This document shows, piece by piece, positions 18,471 through 27,419 of a DNA stretch of 64,000 nt; position 1 is the first letter of the stretch; each line of letters begins with the position of its first letter. The notes beneath the pieces were generated by a model. The model saw nothing but the letters and a program-made list of their open reading frames with translations. It was not told the origin of the DNA and searched no databases. The stretch lies in the NCBI GenBank assembly GCA_026005035.1, contig BPKH01000005.1, forward strand, positions 62,001-126,000, written 5' to 3'. The position numbers were made by a program, and so were the translations under genes. The DNA is from Porticoccaceae bacterium. Lineage in GTDB: Bacteria > Pseudomonadota > Gammaproteobacteria > Pseudomonadales > Porticoccaceae.

Positions 18471-19655
18471 ATGGCGACAGAAGCGGTGGTGGTGCTCGCC
18501 GCGGTCCGGACGGCGGTGGGCGACTTCGGAGGCGGGCTCAAGGAGGTTCCGCCCGGGGATCTCGCCGCGCGGGTCGTGGGCGAGGCGGTGCGCCGCGCGA
18601 AGGTGGAGCCCGAAGCCATCGCGCATTGCGTGTTCGGCCAGGTGATCCACACCGAACCGGCCGACATGTACCTGGCCCGGGTGGCTGCTCTGCGCGGCGG
18701 CCTGCCGGAAGCGGTGCCCGCGCTCACCGTCAACCGCCTGTGCGGGTCGGGGCTCCAGGCAGTGGTGAGCGCCGCCCAGCAGATCCAATTGGGTCTGTGC
18801 GATTTCGCGGTGGCGGGCGGAGCCGAGTCCATGTCCCGGGCCGGCTATCTGGTGCCCGGTGCCCGCTTCGGCCTGCGCATGGGGGACGGTGTGTTGGTGG
18901 ACATGATGACCCGGGCGCTGCACTGCCCCTTTTCCGGGGTGCACATGGGGGTGACCGCGGAAAACGTCGCCCGCCGCTACGGCATCTCCCGGGCGGACCA
19001 GGACGCCCTCGCCCTGGAGAGCCATCGGCGGGCGACCCGGGCGTGGGCGGAGGGCCGCTTTGCCGACCAGATCGTGCCGGTGGAGGTCCCCACCCGCAAA
19101 GGGGTGGTCCTCTTCGAGCGCGACGAGCACTTCCGTCCGGACGCCACCCTGGAAGACCTGGCCCGCTTGCCCCCGGTTTTCCAAGAGGGGGGAACGGTGA
19201 CCGCCGGCAACGCCTCCGGCATCAACGACGGCGCCGCGGCGTTAGTGTTGGCCAGCGAGCGGGCGGCGGCGCGCCAGGGCCTTGCGCCCCTCGCGCACCT
19301 CGTGGCCTACACCCACGCCGGGGTGGATCCGGCCTACATGGGCATCGGACCGGTGCCCGCGGTGCGCGAACTGCTCGCCCGCACCGGCCTCGCGGTGGAC
19401 GACATCGACCTGTGGGAGGTGAACGAGGCCTTTGCCGCCCAGGCTCTGGCGGTGGCGCGGGAATTGAAACTGCCCCCGGAGCGGGTCAACCCCAACGGCT
19501 CCGGCATCTCCCTGGGCCATCCGGTGGGCGCCACGGGAGCGATCCTCGCCGTCAAGGCCATCCACGAGCTCATCCGCACCGGCGGGCGGCGGGCGGTGGT
19601 GGCGCTGTGCATCGGCGGCGGCCAGGGGATCGCGGCGCTCCTGGAGCGGCCGTGA
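18471..19655 (+). CDS. Acetyl-CoA C-acyltransferase (thiolase)
   Basis: A 394-residue degradative-type thiolase that cleaves 3-ketoacyl-CoA to acetyl-CoA. It has the nucleophile C91 in NRLCGSGLQAVV, the histidine in GHPVGATGA and the C-terminal cysteine in ALCIGGGQG, so all catalytic residues are present. The ATG at 18471 has a clear site (CGGAGGGG). It follows the kinase with an 18-base gap and overlaps the next SDR gene by GTGA. It would carry out the final beta-oxidation step of the LysR-linked operon. Confidence 0.93.
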   Translation: MATEAVVVLAAVRTAVGDFGGGLKEVPPGDLAARVVGEAVRRAKVEPEAIAHCVFGQVIHTEPADMYLARVAALRGGLPEAVPALTVNRLCGSGLQAVVSAAQQIQLGLCDFAVAGGAESMSRAGYLVPGARFGLRMGDGVLVDMMTRALHCPFSGVHMGVTAENVARRYGISRADQDALALESHRRATRAWAEGRFADQIVPVEVPTRKGVVLFERDEHFRPDATLEDLARLPPVFQEGGTVTAGNASGINDGAAALVLASERAAARQGLAPLAHLVAYTHAGVDPAYMGIGPVPAVRELLARTGLAVDDIDLWEVNEAFAAQALAVARELKLPPERVNPNGSGISLGHPVGATGAILAVKAIHELIRTGGRRAVVALCIGGGQGIAALLERP

Positions 19656-20422
19656 GGTCCGTGGACTGGGGGCTTTCCGGCAAGGTGGCCTTGGTGACCG
19701 GGGCCTCGAGCGGCCTCGGCGCCCACTTCGCCCGGGTGCTCGCCCGCGAGGGGGCCCGGGTGGCGGCGGCGGCGCGGCGACAGGAGCGCCTCGAGGCCCT
19801 GGTGGCGGAGATTCGAGCAGCGGGAGGAGAAGCCCGGCAGCTGGCCCTGGACGTCACCGATCCGGGCAGCGTGGCGGCGGTTTTGGACCAGATCGAGGCC
19901 GCCTGGGGGCCGGTCCAGGTGCTCGTCAACAACGCCGGCATCGCCGATTCCCGCCGCTTCCTGGACACCGACGAGGAGAGCTTTCGGCGCCTGGTGGAGA
20001 CCAACCTGGCCGGCGCCTGGCGGGTGGCGCGAGCGGTGGCCCAGCGCCTGGTGGCGCGGGATTTGTCCGGCAGCATCGTCAACGTCGCCTCAATCCTCGG
20101 GTTGCGGCCGGGTTACGGGGAGAGCCTGTACGGCACCACCAAGGCGGCGCTGATCCACCTCACCCGCTCCATGGCCCTCGAGCTCGTCCGCCACAACATC
20201 CGGGTCAACGCCCTCTGTCCCGGCTACTTCCCCACCGAGATGAACGAGGCCTTTTTCGCCACCGACAAGGGGCGGGCGTTCATCGCCCGCACGCCGGCGC
20301 GGCGCTTGGGGCGACTCGAGGAGTTGGAAGGCCCCTTGCTGTTACTGGCAGGCGAATTGGGCTCTTTCATCACCGGCGCGGCCCTGCCGGTGGACGGCGG
20401 GCACCTGGTCTCCTCGCTCTAG
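19652..20422 (+). CDS. SDR-family dehydrogenase
   Basis: A 256-residue classical short-chain dehydrogenase. It has the cofactor motif TGASSGLG, NNAG, the catalytic YGTTK, and the C-terminal GAALPVDGGH. It most likely oxidises or reduces a hydroxyl group of an acyl-CoA intermediate, such as a 3-hydroxyacyl-CoA in front of the thiolase or a 4-oxoacyl-CoA. It is the last gene of the operon and converges with the P450 gene, only four bases apart. Confidence 0.88.
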   Translation: MRSVDWGLSGKVALVTGASSGLGAHFARVLAREGARVAAAARRQERLEALVAEIRAAGGEARQLALDVTDPGSVAAVLDQIEAAWGPVQVLVNNAGIADSRRFLDTDEESFRRLVETNLAGAWRVARAVAQRLVARDLSGSIVNVASILGLRPGYGESLYGTTKAALIHLTRSMALELVRHNIRVNALCPGYFPTEMNEAFFATDKGRAFIARTPARRLGRLEELEGPLLLLAGELGSFITGAALPVDGGHLVSSL

Positions 20423-20426
20423 CGAG

Positions 20427-21633
20427 CTAGTGAGCCCACTCGAGGGGAAGCTGTTCCACCACGCCGACGATGCCGCCCCGGAAGCGGATCTCCGCGCCCT
20501 GGGGTAGCCAAAAGTCGGGAATCCGCCGCAGCCATTCCTCCAGGGTGATGCGCACCTCGGCGCGGGTGAGGAAGCGCCCCGGGCAGACGTGATGGCCGGC
20601 TCCGAAGGTAAGGCTTCGGCGCGCCCCGCGGTGGGGATCGAATTCGGCGGGACGGGGGTTGAAAGTGTCGTCCAGGGCGGCGAGGGGGGTAGGGGTGGCC
20701 ACCATTTCTCCCGCCCGCAACAGGACGCCGTCGATTTCCAGATCCTCGCGCACTTCGCGGCCGATGGTCACCAGGGGGTAACGGCGCAGGAACTCCTCCA
20801 CCGCCGCCGGGATGCGCGCCGGGTCGGCCGCAAGCTCGCGGCGCAGGGCGGCATCGCGGGCCAGGTGAAGGAAGACGAAGCCCAAGAAGTTGACCACGGT
20901 GTCGAGCCCTGCGATCAAGACTTGGACCGCCAGTTTGAGGCATTCCTCTCGATCCAGGGGGCGACCTTCGGGGGATGTATCCAAAAGGCGCGACAACAGG
21001 TCTTCGCCCCCCCGACCCCGGCGGGCGTCCACGTGGGGCGCCAGGTAGGCGAACAAACGCTCCATGGCCGCGGCGAAGGAGAGGTCGCCGCCGGGGCGGA
21101 TGAGGGCGTCGGCCCAGGACTTGAGGCGTGGGGCGTCGGCCAGGGGCAGATCCATCAGGCCGAGAAAGATCCGGATGGGCAACACCTCGGCGTAGTCGGT
21201 GGTGAAATTGCAGCGACCCCGGTCGGCGAGACCGGCCACCAGCTCCCGGGCGATGGCGCGGATCTCGTCTTCCCGAGCGCGCACGGCGGCGGCGGAAAGC
21301 CCCTCGTTGAGGGCGAGCCGGTAGCGCCCGTGGTCAGGGGGGGTCGACGGTGGTGGGCAAAAGCCCGTGGGCGTCGCCGTGGCTTTTGGGGATGATGATG
21401 GTGCGGCTCGAGAAGCGCCGATGATCGGACAAGACGGCTCGCACCAGGGAGGCGCGAGTGGCGATCCAGTGGCCCTCGTTGTGCGGCGTCCACACCAGCG
21501 CGGGCAGGTGAGGGGCGAGGAGGCTCGCCCAGGCGCGGTGAAAGTCGCGCTCCACCCCCGGGGGCGCGTAGAGGTCGAAGTCCACCACCCGCTCGGGGGG
21601 AACGTGGGCGGGACGAGGGGCCAGCTCTGCCAT
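20427..21633 (-). pseudogene. Cytochrome P450, CYP101 (P450cam)-like, with a single-base frameshift
   Basis: The C-terminal part has the oxygen-activating helix motif AGLDTVVNFLGF, the ExxR motif (EEFLRRYP), and the haem ligand in FGAGHHVCPGRF. Several stretches read almost like P450cam, for example AGLDTVVNFL and EWLRRIPDF. The N-terminal part (MAELAPRPAHVPPERVV, ATG at 21631-21633 with site GGGAGG) is in another frame and ends at DPP. The frames meet at a run of seven G at 21337-21343 (plus strand); removing one base gives one protein of about 400 residues. It would hydroxylate a terpenoid-like or alicyclic substrate and would need a ferredoxin and reductase, neither of which is in the window. 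Operator site 21700-21711 lies just upstream. Confidence 0.82.
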
Positions 21634-21699
21634 ATCGCTGCCTCCCGGGGCGACGTTGCGCCAAGGTTGGCACGGGCGCGTCCCCCCGTCAATAAAAAA

Positions 21700-21711
21700 C
21701 AAGTTTGATTG
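21700..21711. promoter_or_regulatory. Island operator copy 1 (P450 / CoA ligase)
   Basis: CAAGTT-TGATTG followed by TTTT, preceded by an A run. It is the most diverged left half of the nine copies. It lies in the divergent gap between the P450 (minus) and CoA ligase (plus) genes and overlaps the -35 element of the ligase promoter. Confidence 0.7.
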
Positions 21712-21733
21712 TTTTGAGGAGCCGCGGTATCTT
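21705..21733 (+). promoter_or_regulatory. Candidate promoter of the CoA ligase operon
   Basis: TTGATT at 21705-21710 and TATCTT at 21728-21733 are spaced by 17 bases, a standard sigma-70 layout. The -35 element overlaps the operator, so a bound repressor would block polymerase. Confidence 0.5.
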
Positions 21734-21767
21734 GTCGGCCACCGGGGATTGCGAGCGAGGGGCAGCC

Positions 21768-23360
21768 GTGAGGGCGCAATACCGCCATCTCTACCGCCAC
21801 CGCACCGTGGCGGATTACGCCGCCGAGCGCGCCGAGCGCTGCCCGGAGGGCGTGGCCATCCACCTGGAGGAGGGCGTCGACCTCACCTTCGGCGCCCTCT
21901 GGCGCGACGCTCTGGCGCTGCTCGGGGCTTTTTCGGAACTGGGCCTGCGCCCCGGCGACGTGGTGAGTTTTCAGCTCCCCAACTGGAAAGAGGCGGTGGT
22001 GGTGGACCTCGCCTGCGCGGCCGGCGGGTTGGTGGTCAACCCCATCATCCCAATTTACCGGGAGCGGGAAATGGAGTTCATCCTCGGCGACTGCCGGGCC
22101 CGCCTGCTGGTGGTCCCGGAGCGGTTCCGCGGCTGGGATTACGCCGCCATGGCCGCGGCTCTCCGCCCCCGTCTGCCGCACCTCGAGCACCTGGTGGTGG
22201 TGCGGGGGGCGAGCGCCGGAGGGGCGGGGTTTTGGCGCTACGAGGAGCTTCTCGCCGGCGCCGTGCCCGGCAGCCCGCGGCGGGTGGACCCCGACGAGCT
22301 GAAGATCCTCCTCTACACCTCGGGCACCACCGGCCACCCCAAGGCGGTGCGCCACAGCCACAACACCTTCACCCGCGCCTTCGACAACGGCGCCGAGGCG
22401 TGGGAACTGGGCGCCGGCGACGTGATGTTGATGCCCTCGCCGGTGACCCACATCACCGGCTTCGCCAACGGCATCGAGCTGCCCTTCCTCTCCGAGGCGC
22501 GGGCCGCCTTTATGGAGCGCTGGGACGCCGAACGGGCACTCGAGTTCGCCCTGCGGGTGGGGGCCACCGCCTGCCTGTCGGCGACCCCCTTCCTCAAGGA
22601 ACTGCTCGACGTCTGCGAGGCCCGCGGCGAGGGGTTGCCGAGCCTGCGCTTCTTTGCCAGCGGCGGGGCGGCGGTACCGCCCGCCCTGATCTACCGGGCC
22701 CACCGGGTGTTCGCGCGGGCGCGGGCGTTTCGCGTCTACGGCAGCACCGAGGCGCCCCTGGTCACCGTGGGCTTCATGGATCCCGCCGACGAGCGCCTGG
22801 CCGCGGAAACCGACGGCCGCCCCTACAACTGGGAGGTGCGGATCGTCGACGACGAGGAGCGGCCGCTGCCCCCGGGGGCGGACGGCGAGATCCTGGTGCG
22901 CGGCCCGGCCCTGATGCTCGGCTACGGCGATCCCCAGCAGACGCGGGCGGCGCTGACCGCCGACGGCTTCTTCCGCACCGGCGACGTGGGCCACCTCACC
23001 GCCGAGGGCGCCCTGGTGGTCACCGACCGCAAGAAGGACATCATCATCCGCGGCGGCGAAAACCTGAGCGCCCGGGAGATCGAAGAAGTGCTCCTCGGCC
23101 ACCCGGCGATCCGCCAGGTGGCGGTGGTGGCGATGCCCCATCCCCGCCTGGGGGAGGGGGTGTGCGCCTGCGCGGTGCTCGAGCCCGGAGCGCGCCTGGA
23201 ATTGTCCGAGTTGCGACCCTTCCTCGAGGAGGCCAAGCTCGCCCGCCAGAAGTGGCCCGAGCGGCTGGAGGTGCTCGACGAGCTGCCCACGACCGCCTCG
23301 GGCAAGGTGCGCAAGGACCTGCTGCGCGACTGGGTGCGCCGCCGGGTGGCAGGCCCCTGA
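21768..23360 (+). CDS. AMP-dependent acyl-CoA ligase
   Basis: A 530-residue adenylate-forming ligase that activates a carboxylic acid with ATP and CoA. It has the phosphate-binding loop LLYTSGTTGHPKAVRHSH, the motif VYGSTEAP, the hinge DRKKDIIIRGGENLS, and the catalytic lysine near the end in TTASGKVRKDLL. It resembles cyclohexanecarboxylate or long-chain acid ligases. The GTG at 21768 was chosen because the conserved region starts there and AGGGGCAG precedes it; upstream codons to 21705 fall in the promoter. It is followed within four bases by the ThuA-like gene. It is the likely entry enzyme for acid intermediates of the island. Confidence 0.9.
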   Translation: MRAQYRHLYRHRTVADYAAERAERCPEGVAIHLEEGVDLTFGALWRDALALLGAFSELGLRPGDVVSFQLPNWKEAVVVDLACAAGGLVVNPIIPIYREREMEFILGDCRARLLVVPERFRGWDYAAMAAALRPRLPHLEHLVVVRGASAGGAGFWRYEELLAGAVPGSPRRVDPDELKILLYTSGTTGHPKAVRHSHNTFTRAFDNGAEAWELGAGDVMLMPSPVTHITGFANGIELPFLSEARAAFMERWDAERALEFALRVGATACLSATPFLKELLDVCEARGEGLPSLRFFASGGAAVPPALIYRAHRVFARARAFRVYGSTEAPLVTVGFMDPADERLAAETDGRPYNWEVRIVDDEERPLPPGADGEILVRGPALMLGYGDPQQTRAALTADGFFRTGDVGHLTAEGALVVTDRKKDIIIRGGENLSAREIEEVLLGHPAIRQVAVVAMPHPRLGEGVCACAVLEPGARLELSELRPFLEEAKLARQKWPERLEVLDELPTTASGKVRKDLLRDWVRRRVAGP

Positions 23361-23363
23361 GCC

Positions 23364-24209
23364 GTGGGGCTCATTCGCTACGGCGCGGCCCTGCGCGCCC
23401 TGGTGGCGGTCAAGGGGCATCCCTACGCCCGCGACGCCTTCGCCGCCCTCTTCGAGTCGATCCCCGAACTCGACGCGGTGCTGGTGGAGCAGCCGGCGGC
23501 TATGTATCTGCTGGAATCGGCCGCGCCTTTCGACCTCTTCGTCTTCTACGACATGCCGGGCATCGACTTCGCCCACCGCCCGCCGCGCTACGTGCCGCCG
23601 CCGTCCTGGTTGCCGGAGGCCTTCGCGCACCTCGCGGAGCGCGGAGCGGGCATGCTCTTTCTCCACCACGCCATTGCCGCCTGGCCCACGTGGGACGAGT
23701 ACGGCGAGATCGTGGGGGGGCGTTTCCTCTACCTTCCGGGGCGGCTCGCCGACCGACTGGTGGCCGACTCCGGTTACCTGCACAGCGCCTCCTACACGGC
23801 GCGCGTGCTCCGCGAACATCCGGTGACGGCGGGACTGCCGCCGACCTTTCCCCTCAGCGACGAGCTCTACCTCTACCCGGTCTTCGAAGAGGCGGTCCTG
23901 CCTCTGTTGGCGGCCGATTTCGAATTCACCCCGGAGCGCTTTCACTCGGCTGCCGCCGCCGTGGGCGCGGCACCTCCCCAAGCGCCTTGGAGACCGGACT
24001 ATGGCAGCCGCCTCCTCGGCTGGGTGCACGCCTGGCGCGGCGCGCCGGTGGTCTACCTGCAGCCCGGCGACGGGCCGGAGATCTTCGCCGACGCTCACTA
24101 CCGCCGCCTGGTGGCCAACGCCGTACGCTGGTTGGCCAGTGCCGAGGCGCGCGCTTTCGCCCGGGACCGGGGGGCAGGCCGCATTGCGCCGCCCCCCGCC
24201 ATCCCATAA
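23364..24209 (+). CDS. ThuA-like family protein
   Basis: A 281-residue protein with the ThuA/trehalose-utilisation-like glutamine amidotransferase-type fold. It shows the segments FDLFVFYDMPG, GAGMLFLHHAIAAWP and PLSDELYLYP, and the C-terminal VNAVRW-like ending (VANAVRWL). No biochemical function is established for this branch. It directly follows the CoA ligase, and a second ThuA-like gene lies at 52798-53607 in the same island. The GTG start is four bases past the ligase stop. Confidence 0.75.
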   Translation: MGLIRYGAALRALVAVKGHPYARDAFAALFESIPELDAVLVEQPAAMYLLESAAPFDLFVFYDMPGIDFAHRPPRYVPPPSWLPEAFAHLAERGAGMLFLHHAIAAWPTWDEYGEIVGGRFLYLPGRLADRLVADSGYLHSASYTARVLREHPVTAGLPPTFPLSDELYLYPVFEEAVLPLLAADFEFTPERFHSAAAAVGAAPPQAPWRPDYGSRLLGWVHAWRGAPVVYLQPGDGPEIFADAHYRRLVANAVRWLASAEARAFARDRGAGRIAPPPAIP

Positions 24210-24212
24210 AAT
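24184..24212 (+). promoter_or_regulatory. Candidate promoter of the acyl-CoA dehydrogenase operon
   Basis: TTGCGC at 24184-24189 and TAAAAT at 24207-24212 are spaced by 17 bases. The operator copy starts four bases downstream and would cover the transcription start. Confidence 0.5.
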
Positions 24213-24215
24213 AAA

Positions 24216-24227
24216 CAAACACGACTG
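24216..24227. promoter_or_regulatory. Island operator copy 2 (acyl-CoA dehydrogenase operon)
   Basis: CAAACA-CGACTG followed by TTTTT, with A-rich left flank. It lies in the 32-base gap before the dehydrogenase start, immediately downstream of a good -10 element. Confidence 0.8.
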
Positions 24228-24241
24228 TTTTTGAGGTGGCG

Positions 24242-25429
24242 ATGGACTACGGGGCATTCCGCCGGGAGGTGCGGGCCTTCTTGGACGAGGCGCTCACTCC
24301 ACGACTCAAGCGCGCCGGCCAGTTGCAGACCAGTGTGTTCGCCGACTTCGAGGCGACCATGGAATGGCATCGGATCCTCTACCGCAAGGGTTGGGTGGCG
24401 CCCGACTGGCCGCCCGAGTACGGGGGCACCGGTTGGGACCTGATCCAGCGGCACATCTTCCAAGAGGAGTGCAAGCTGGCCGACGCCCCCTCCCTCTTGC
24501 CCATGGGCCTGCAGATGCTCGGCCCCCTCTTGATCCGCTACGGGACCGAAGCGCAGAAAGCCCACTATCTGCCGCGGATTCTCTCGGGGGAGGACGTCTG
24601 GTGTCAGGGCTACTCGGAACCGGGCGCCGGATCCGACCTGGCTTCGCTCAAGACGCGGGCGGTGCGCGACGGCGACCACTACGTGGTGGACGGCTCCAAG
24701 ATCTGGACCAGCATGGCCCACCACGCCAACCGGATCTTTTGCCTGGTGCGCACCGCCAACACCGAAAAGCCCCAGGCGGGCATCAGTTTTCTCCTGGTGG
24801 ACATGGCCACACCCGGCATCACCGTGCGGCCCATCGTCGGCCTGGACGGGCGCGTGGAGCAGTGCGAGGTCTTCTTCGATGGGGTGCGGGTGCCGGTGGA
24901 AAACCGCGTCGGCGCCGAGAATCAGGGGTGGGAGGTGGCCAAGTATCTGCTCGCCTTCGAGCGCGGCGGCCACCACTTCGCCGCCGACCACAAAAAGCAA
25001 CTGCGCCGGATCGCCCGCATTCTTGCCGCCGAAGCCGATCCCGAAGGTCGTCTGCGCGGCGAAGATCCCGACTTCTGCGCCCGGCTCGCCGCCGCCGAGG
25101 TGGAGGCGCTCGCCCTCGAGTACACGGAACTTCGCGTGAAAGGGGGGCTGGCCGCCGGGGCCAGTCCCGGGGCGCTCTCCTCGCTGATCAAGGTGGCGGG
25201 CTGCGAGATCGGCCAGCGCCTCGACGCCCTCGCCCTGGAGGCCGCGGGCCTCTGGTGCGCGCCTTTCCAACCCGAGGCGCTCTCGCCCGATTGGACCGGC
25301 ACCCCCGCGGCGCCGGACCACGCCCTCACCGCCATGGCCTGTTACGTGGACAACCGCGCCTCGACCATCTACGGCGGGGCGGCAGAGGTCCAGCGCGACA
25401 TCATGGCGCGCCATCTGCTCGGGTTGTGA
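24242..25429 (+). CDS. Acyl-CoA dehydrogenase subunit (first of a pair)
   Basis: A 395-residue protein with the acyl-CoA dehydrogenase fold: FAD loop GYSEPGAGSDLASLKT, segment DGSKIWTSMAHHA and C-terminal YGGAAEVQRDIMARHLLG. The next gene encodes a more diverged homologue. In steroid and bile-acid degradation such adjacent pairs (FadE/ChsE types) form alpha2-beta2 enzymes acting on CoA thioesters attached to ring systems. The same arrangement is inferred. The ATG at 24242 lies five bases after GAGG; a GTG at 24236 is the alternative. Confidence 0.9.
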   Translation: MDYGAFRREVRAFLDEALTPRLKRAGQLQTSVFADFEATMEWHRILYRKGWVAPDWPPEYGGTGWDLIQRHIFQEECKLADAPSLLPMGLQMLGPLLIRYGTEAQKAHYLPRILSGEDVWCQGYSEPGAGSDLASLKTRAVRDGDHYVVDGSKIWTSMAHHANRIFCLVRTANTEKPQAGISFLLVDMATPGITVRPIVGLDGRVEQCEVFFDGVRVPVENRVGAENQGWEVAKYLLAFERGGHHFAADHKKQLRRIARILAAEADPEGRLRGEDPDFCARLAAAEVEALALEYTELRVKGGLAAGASPGALSSLIKVAGCEIGQRLDALALEAAGLWCAPFQPEALSPDWTGTPAAPDHALTAMACYVDNRASTIYGGAAEVQRDIMARHLLGL

Positions 25430-25439
25430 GGGATCGGCC

Positions 25440-26621
25440 ATGCACCTCGAATTGAGCGAAGAACAGCGCCTGCTCGCCGACTCCATCGAGCGCTTCCTGC
25501 GCGACCACTACGCCTTCGAGCGCCGCCGCGAACTCCTGGCCGGAAGCGAGCCCTTTGGCCGCGATACCTGGCAGGCCTTCGCCGACCTCGGGCTTTTGGC
25601 CCTGCCCTTTGCCGAGACCCAGGGGGGGCTCGGGGGCGGCGCGGTGGAGCTCCTCCTACTCGCCGAGGCCCTGGGTCGCCACCTGGTGGTGGAGCCCTAT
25701 TTCGAGACGGTGATCCTCGCCGGCGGCCTGCTGGCCGCCTGTGGGGGTGAGCGGGCCGCGGCGCTCCTCGAGGGAATCCAGAGCGGCGCCGTCCAGGGGG
25801 CCTTCGCCTACGCCGAAAGGGGCGGCGGGCTGCCGGAAAGCGCGGTGGCTACCCGCGCCCAACCGGCCGCCGGCGGATGGCGGCTCGCGGGCCGCAAGGC
25901 GGTGGTGTTCAACGGCGCGGCTGCCGACTTCCTGTTGGTGACCGCAAGCGAAGAAACGGAAGGGGGCGCGGGGGCGCCGGCCCTCTTCCTGGTCCCCGGC
26001 GAGGCGCCGGGCGTGCACCGCCGCCCCTATCGCACCTGGGACGGGCGCAGCGCCTGCGAGCTGGAGCTCGCCGGGGTCGAGCTGCCCGCCGAGGCGCGGC
26101 TTTTCGATGCGGCCGCCTTCGCCGGTGCCTGGGCGCGGGTGCGCGACCGGGCGCTCCTGTTCCTCTGCGCCGAAGCCCTCGGCGGCATGGAGGGAGCCTT
26201 CGCCGCCACCGTGGAGTACACCAAGGGCCGCGTCCAGTTCGGCCAGCCGCTCGCCCGCTTCCAGGTGGTGCGCCACCGGCTGGTGGACATGTACATCCAG
26301 AAGGAACTCGCCCGCTCCCTGGTACAGGCGCTCGCCTGGCACCTGGACCGGGACGACCCCGCCGCGCCGCGCATTGCCGCCGCCGCCAAGGCGCAGCTCT
26401 CGGCGGCGGGTCGCTTCGTCACCGAGAACGCCATCCAGCTCCACGGCGGCATCGCCATGACAGACGAGTACCACGTGGGGCACTATCTGAAGCGCCAGGC
26501 GGTGATCGACGCCCTGCTCGGCGATCGCGCCTGGCACCTCGCCCGCTACCGTCGGCTCGCCGACGGCGGGGCCTTGCAAGCGACGGAGACGGAAGGAGGA
26601 GGACCATGGACCTCAAGCTGA
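25440..26621 (+). CDS. Acyl-CoA dehydrogenase subunit (second of a pair)
   Basis: A 393-residue partner protein. It keeps the overall fold (MHLELSEEQRLLADSIERFL at the start, ENAIQLHGGIAMTDEYHVG near the end), but the middle FAD-loop region is degenerate compared with the first subunit. This is typical when each half of a heteromer supplies different parts of the active site. It starts ten bases after the first subunit and overlaps the next SDR gene by 16 bases. Confidence 0.9.
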   Translation: MHLELSEEQRLLADSIERFLRDHYAFERRRELLAGSEPFGRDTWQAFADLGLLALPFAETQGGLGGGAVELLLLAEALGRHLVVEPYFETVILAGGLLAACGGERAAALLEGIQSGAVQGAFAYAERGGGLPESAVATRAQPAAGGWRLAGRKAVVFNGAAADFLLVTASEETEGGAGAPALFLVPGEAPGVHRRPYRTWDGRSACELELAGVELPAEARLFDAAAFAGAWARVRDRALLFLCAEALGGMEGAFAATVEYTKGRVQFGQPLARFQVVRHRLVDMYIQKELARSLVQALAWHLDRDDPAAPRIAAAAKAQLSAAGRFVTENAIQLHGGIAMTDEYHVGHYLKRQAVIDALLGDRAWHLARYRRLADGGALQATETEGGGPWTSS

Positions 26622-27367
26622 AAGACCGCGCGGTGCTGATCACCGGGGCCGCCACCGGATTCGGCCTGGAGATCGCCCGCACCCTGGCCGAAGAAGGGGC
26701 CAACATCGGGCTGTGCGCCCGCACCGCCGGTGACGTCGAGTCGGCCGTCCGGGAACTCGTCGGCATGGGCGTCAAGGCCCACGGCGAGGTGGTGGACATC
26801 ACCGACAGCCTCGCCCTCAAGCGCTGGGTGGACAACGCCGCGGCGGCCCTCGGGGGCGTGGACGGCATCGTGATCAACGCCAGCGCCGGCGCCTCACCCA
26901 TCACCGACGAAGGCTGGAGACGCAACTTCGAGGTGGACATGCTGGCCACCTGGCACTTCGTCAACCTGGCCTTGCCCTATCTGGAGAAATCCCCCTGCGG
27001 CTCCATCGTCGCCCTCTCGTCCACCGCCGCCCTGGAGAAGTTCTTCGGTCCGACCCCCTTCGCGGCGATGAAGGCGGCGCTGCTCAACTACATGGGCAAC
27101 CTCGCCCACGAGCTCGCCCCCAAGGGGATCCGCGCCAACACGGTAAGCCCCGGCCCCATCTTCGTGGAGGGGGGCGCGTGGGACAAGGTGCGGCAGAGCG
27201 CCCCGGAGATCTACCAATCGGTGGAGGCGGCCATCCCCCTCGGGCGCATGGGCACCGCCCGCGAGGTGGCCACCCAGGTGGCGCTCCTCTTGAGCCCCCT
27301 GTCAGGCTTCACCACGGGCGCCAACGTGGTCATCGACGGCTGCTACACCCAGCGCATCCAGTACTGA
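26606..27367 (+). CDS. SDR-family protein with catalytic Tyr replaced by Phe
   Basis: A 253-residue short-chain dehydrogenase-like protein. The cofactor motif TGAATGFG and the serine pair (ALSST, 137-141) are present, but the position of the catalytic tyrosine reads F152-A-A-M-K156 (PFAAMK). It may be a non-redox member, for example a lyase, hydratase or binding protein, or use another acid. It follows the acyl-CoA dehydrogenase pair in the same operon; ATG at 26606 has an AGGAGG site. Confidence 0.82.
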   Translation: MDLKLKDRAVLITGAATGFGLEIARTLAEEGANIGLCARTAGDVESAVRELVGMGVKAHGEVVDITDSLALKRWVDNAAAALGGVDGIVINASAGASPITDEGWRRNFEVDMLATWHFVNLALPYLEKSPCGSIVALSSTAALEKFFGPTPFAAMKAALLNYMGNLAHELAPKGIRANTVSPGPIFVEGGAWDKVRQSAPEIYQSVEAAIPLGRMGTAREVATQVALLLSPLSGFTTGANVVIDGCYTQRIQY

Positions 27368-27384
27368 GGGAAAGGCGCCGGGCG

Positions 27385-27407
27385 GGGCCGGGCCCTCCAC
27401 CCGGCCC
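27385..27407. terminator. Bidirectional terminator hairpin
   Basis: GGGCCGGG at 27385-27392 pairs perfectly with CCCGGCCC at 27400-27407 around a seven-base loop, followed by GGTTT. It lies between the convergent SDR and Rieske genes. Confidence 0.6.
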
Positions 27408-27419
27408 GGTTTGCGGCAG

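Noticed and set aside
21634-24257. Minus-strand extension of the P450 frame to 24257, giving over 1200 residues
   Set aside because: The extension runs antisense to the CoA ligase and ThuA-like genes and has no family resemblance; the true N-terminus is in another frame.
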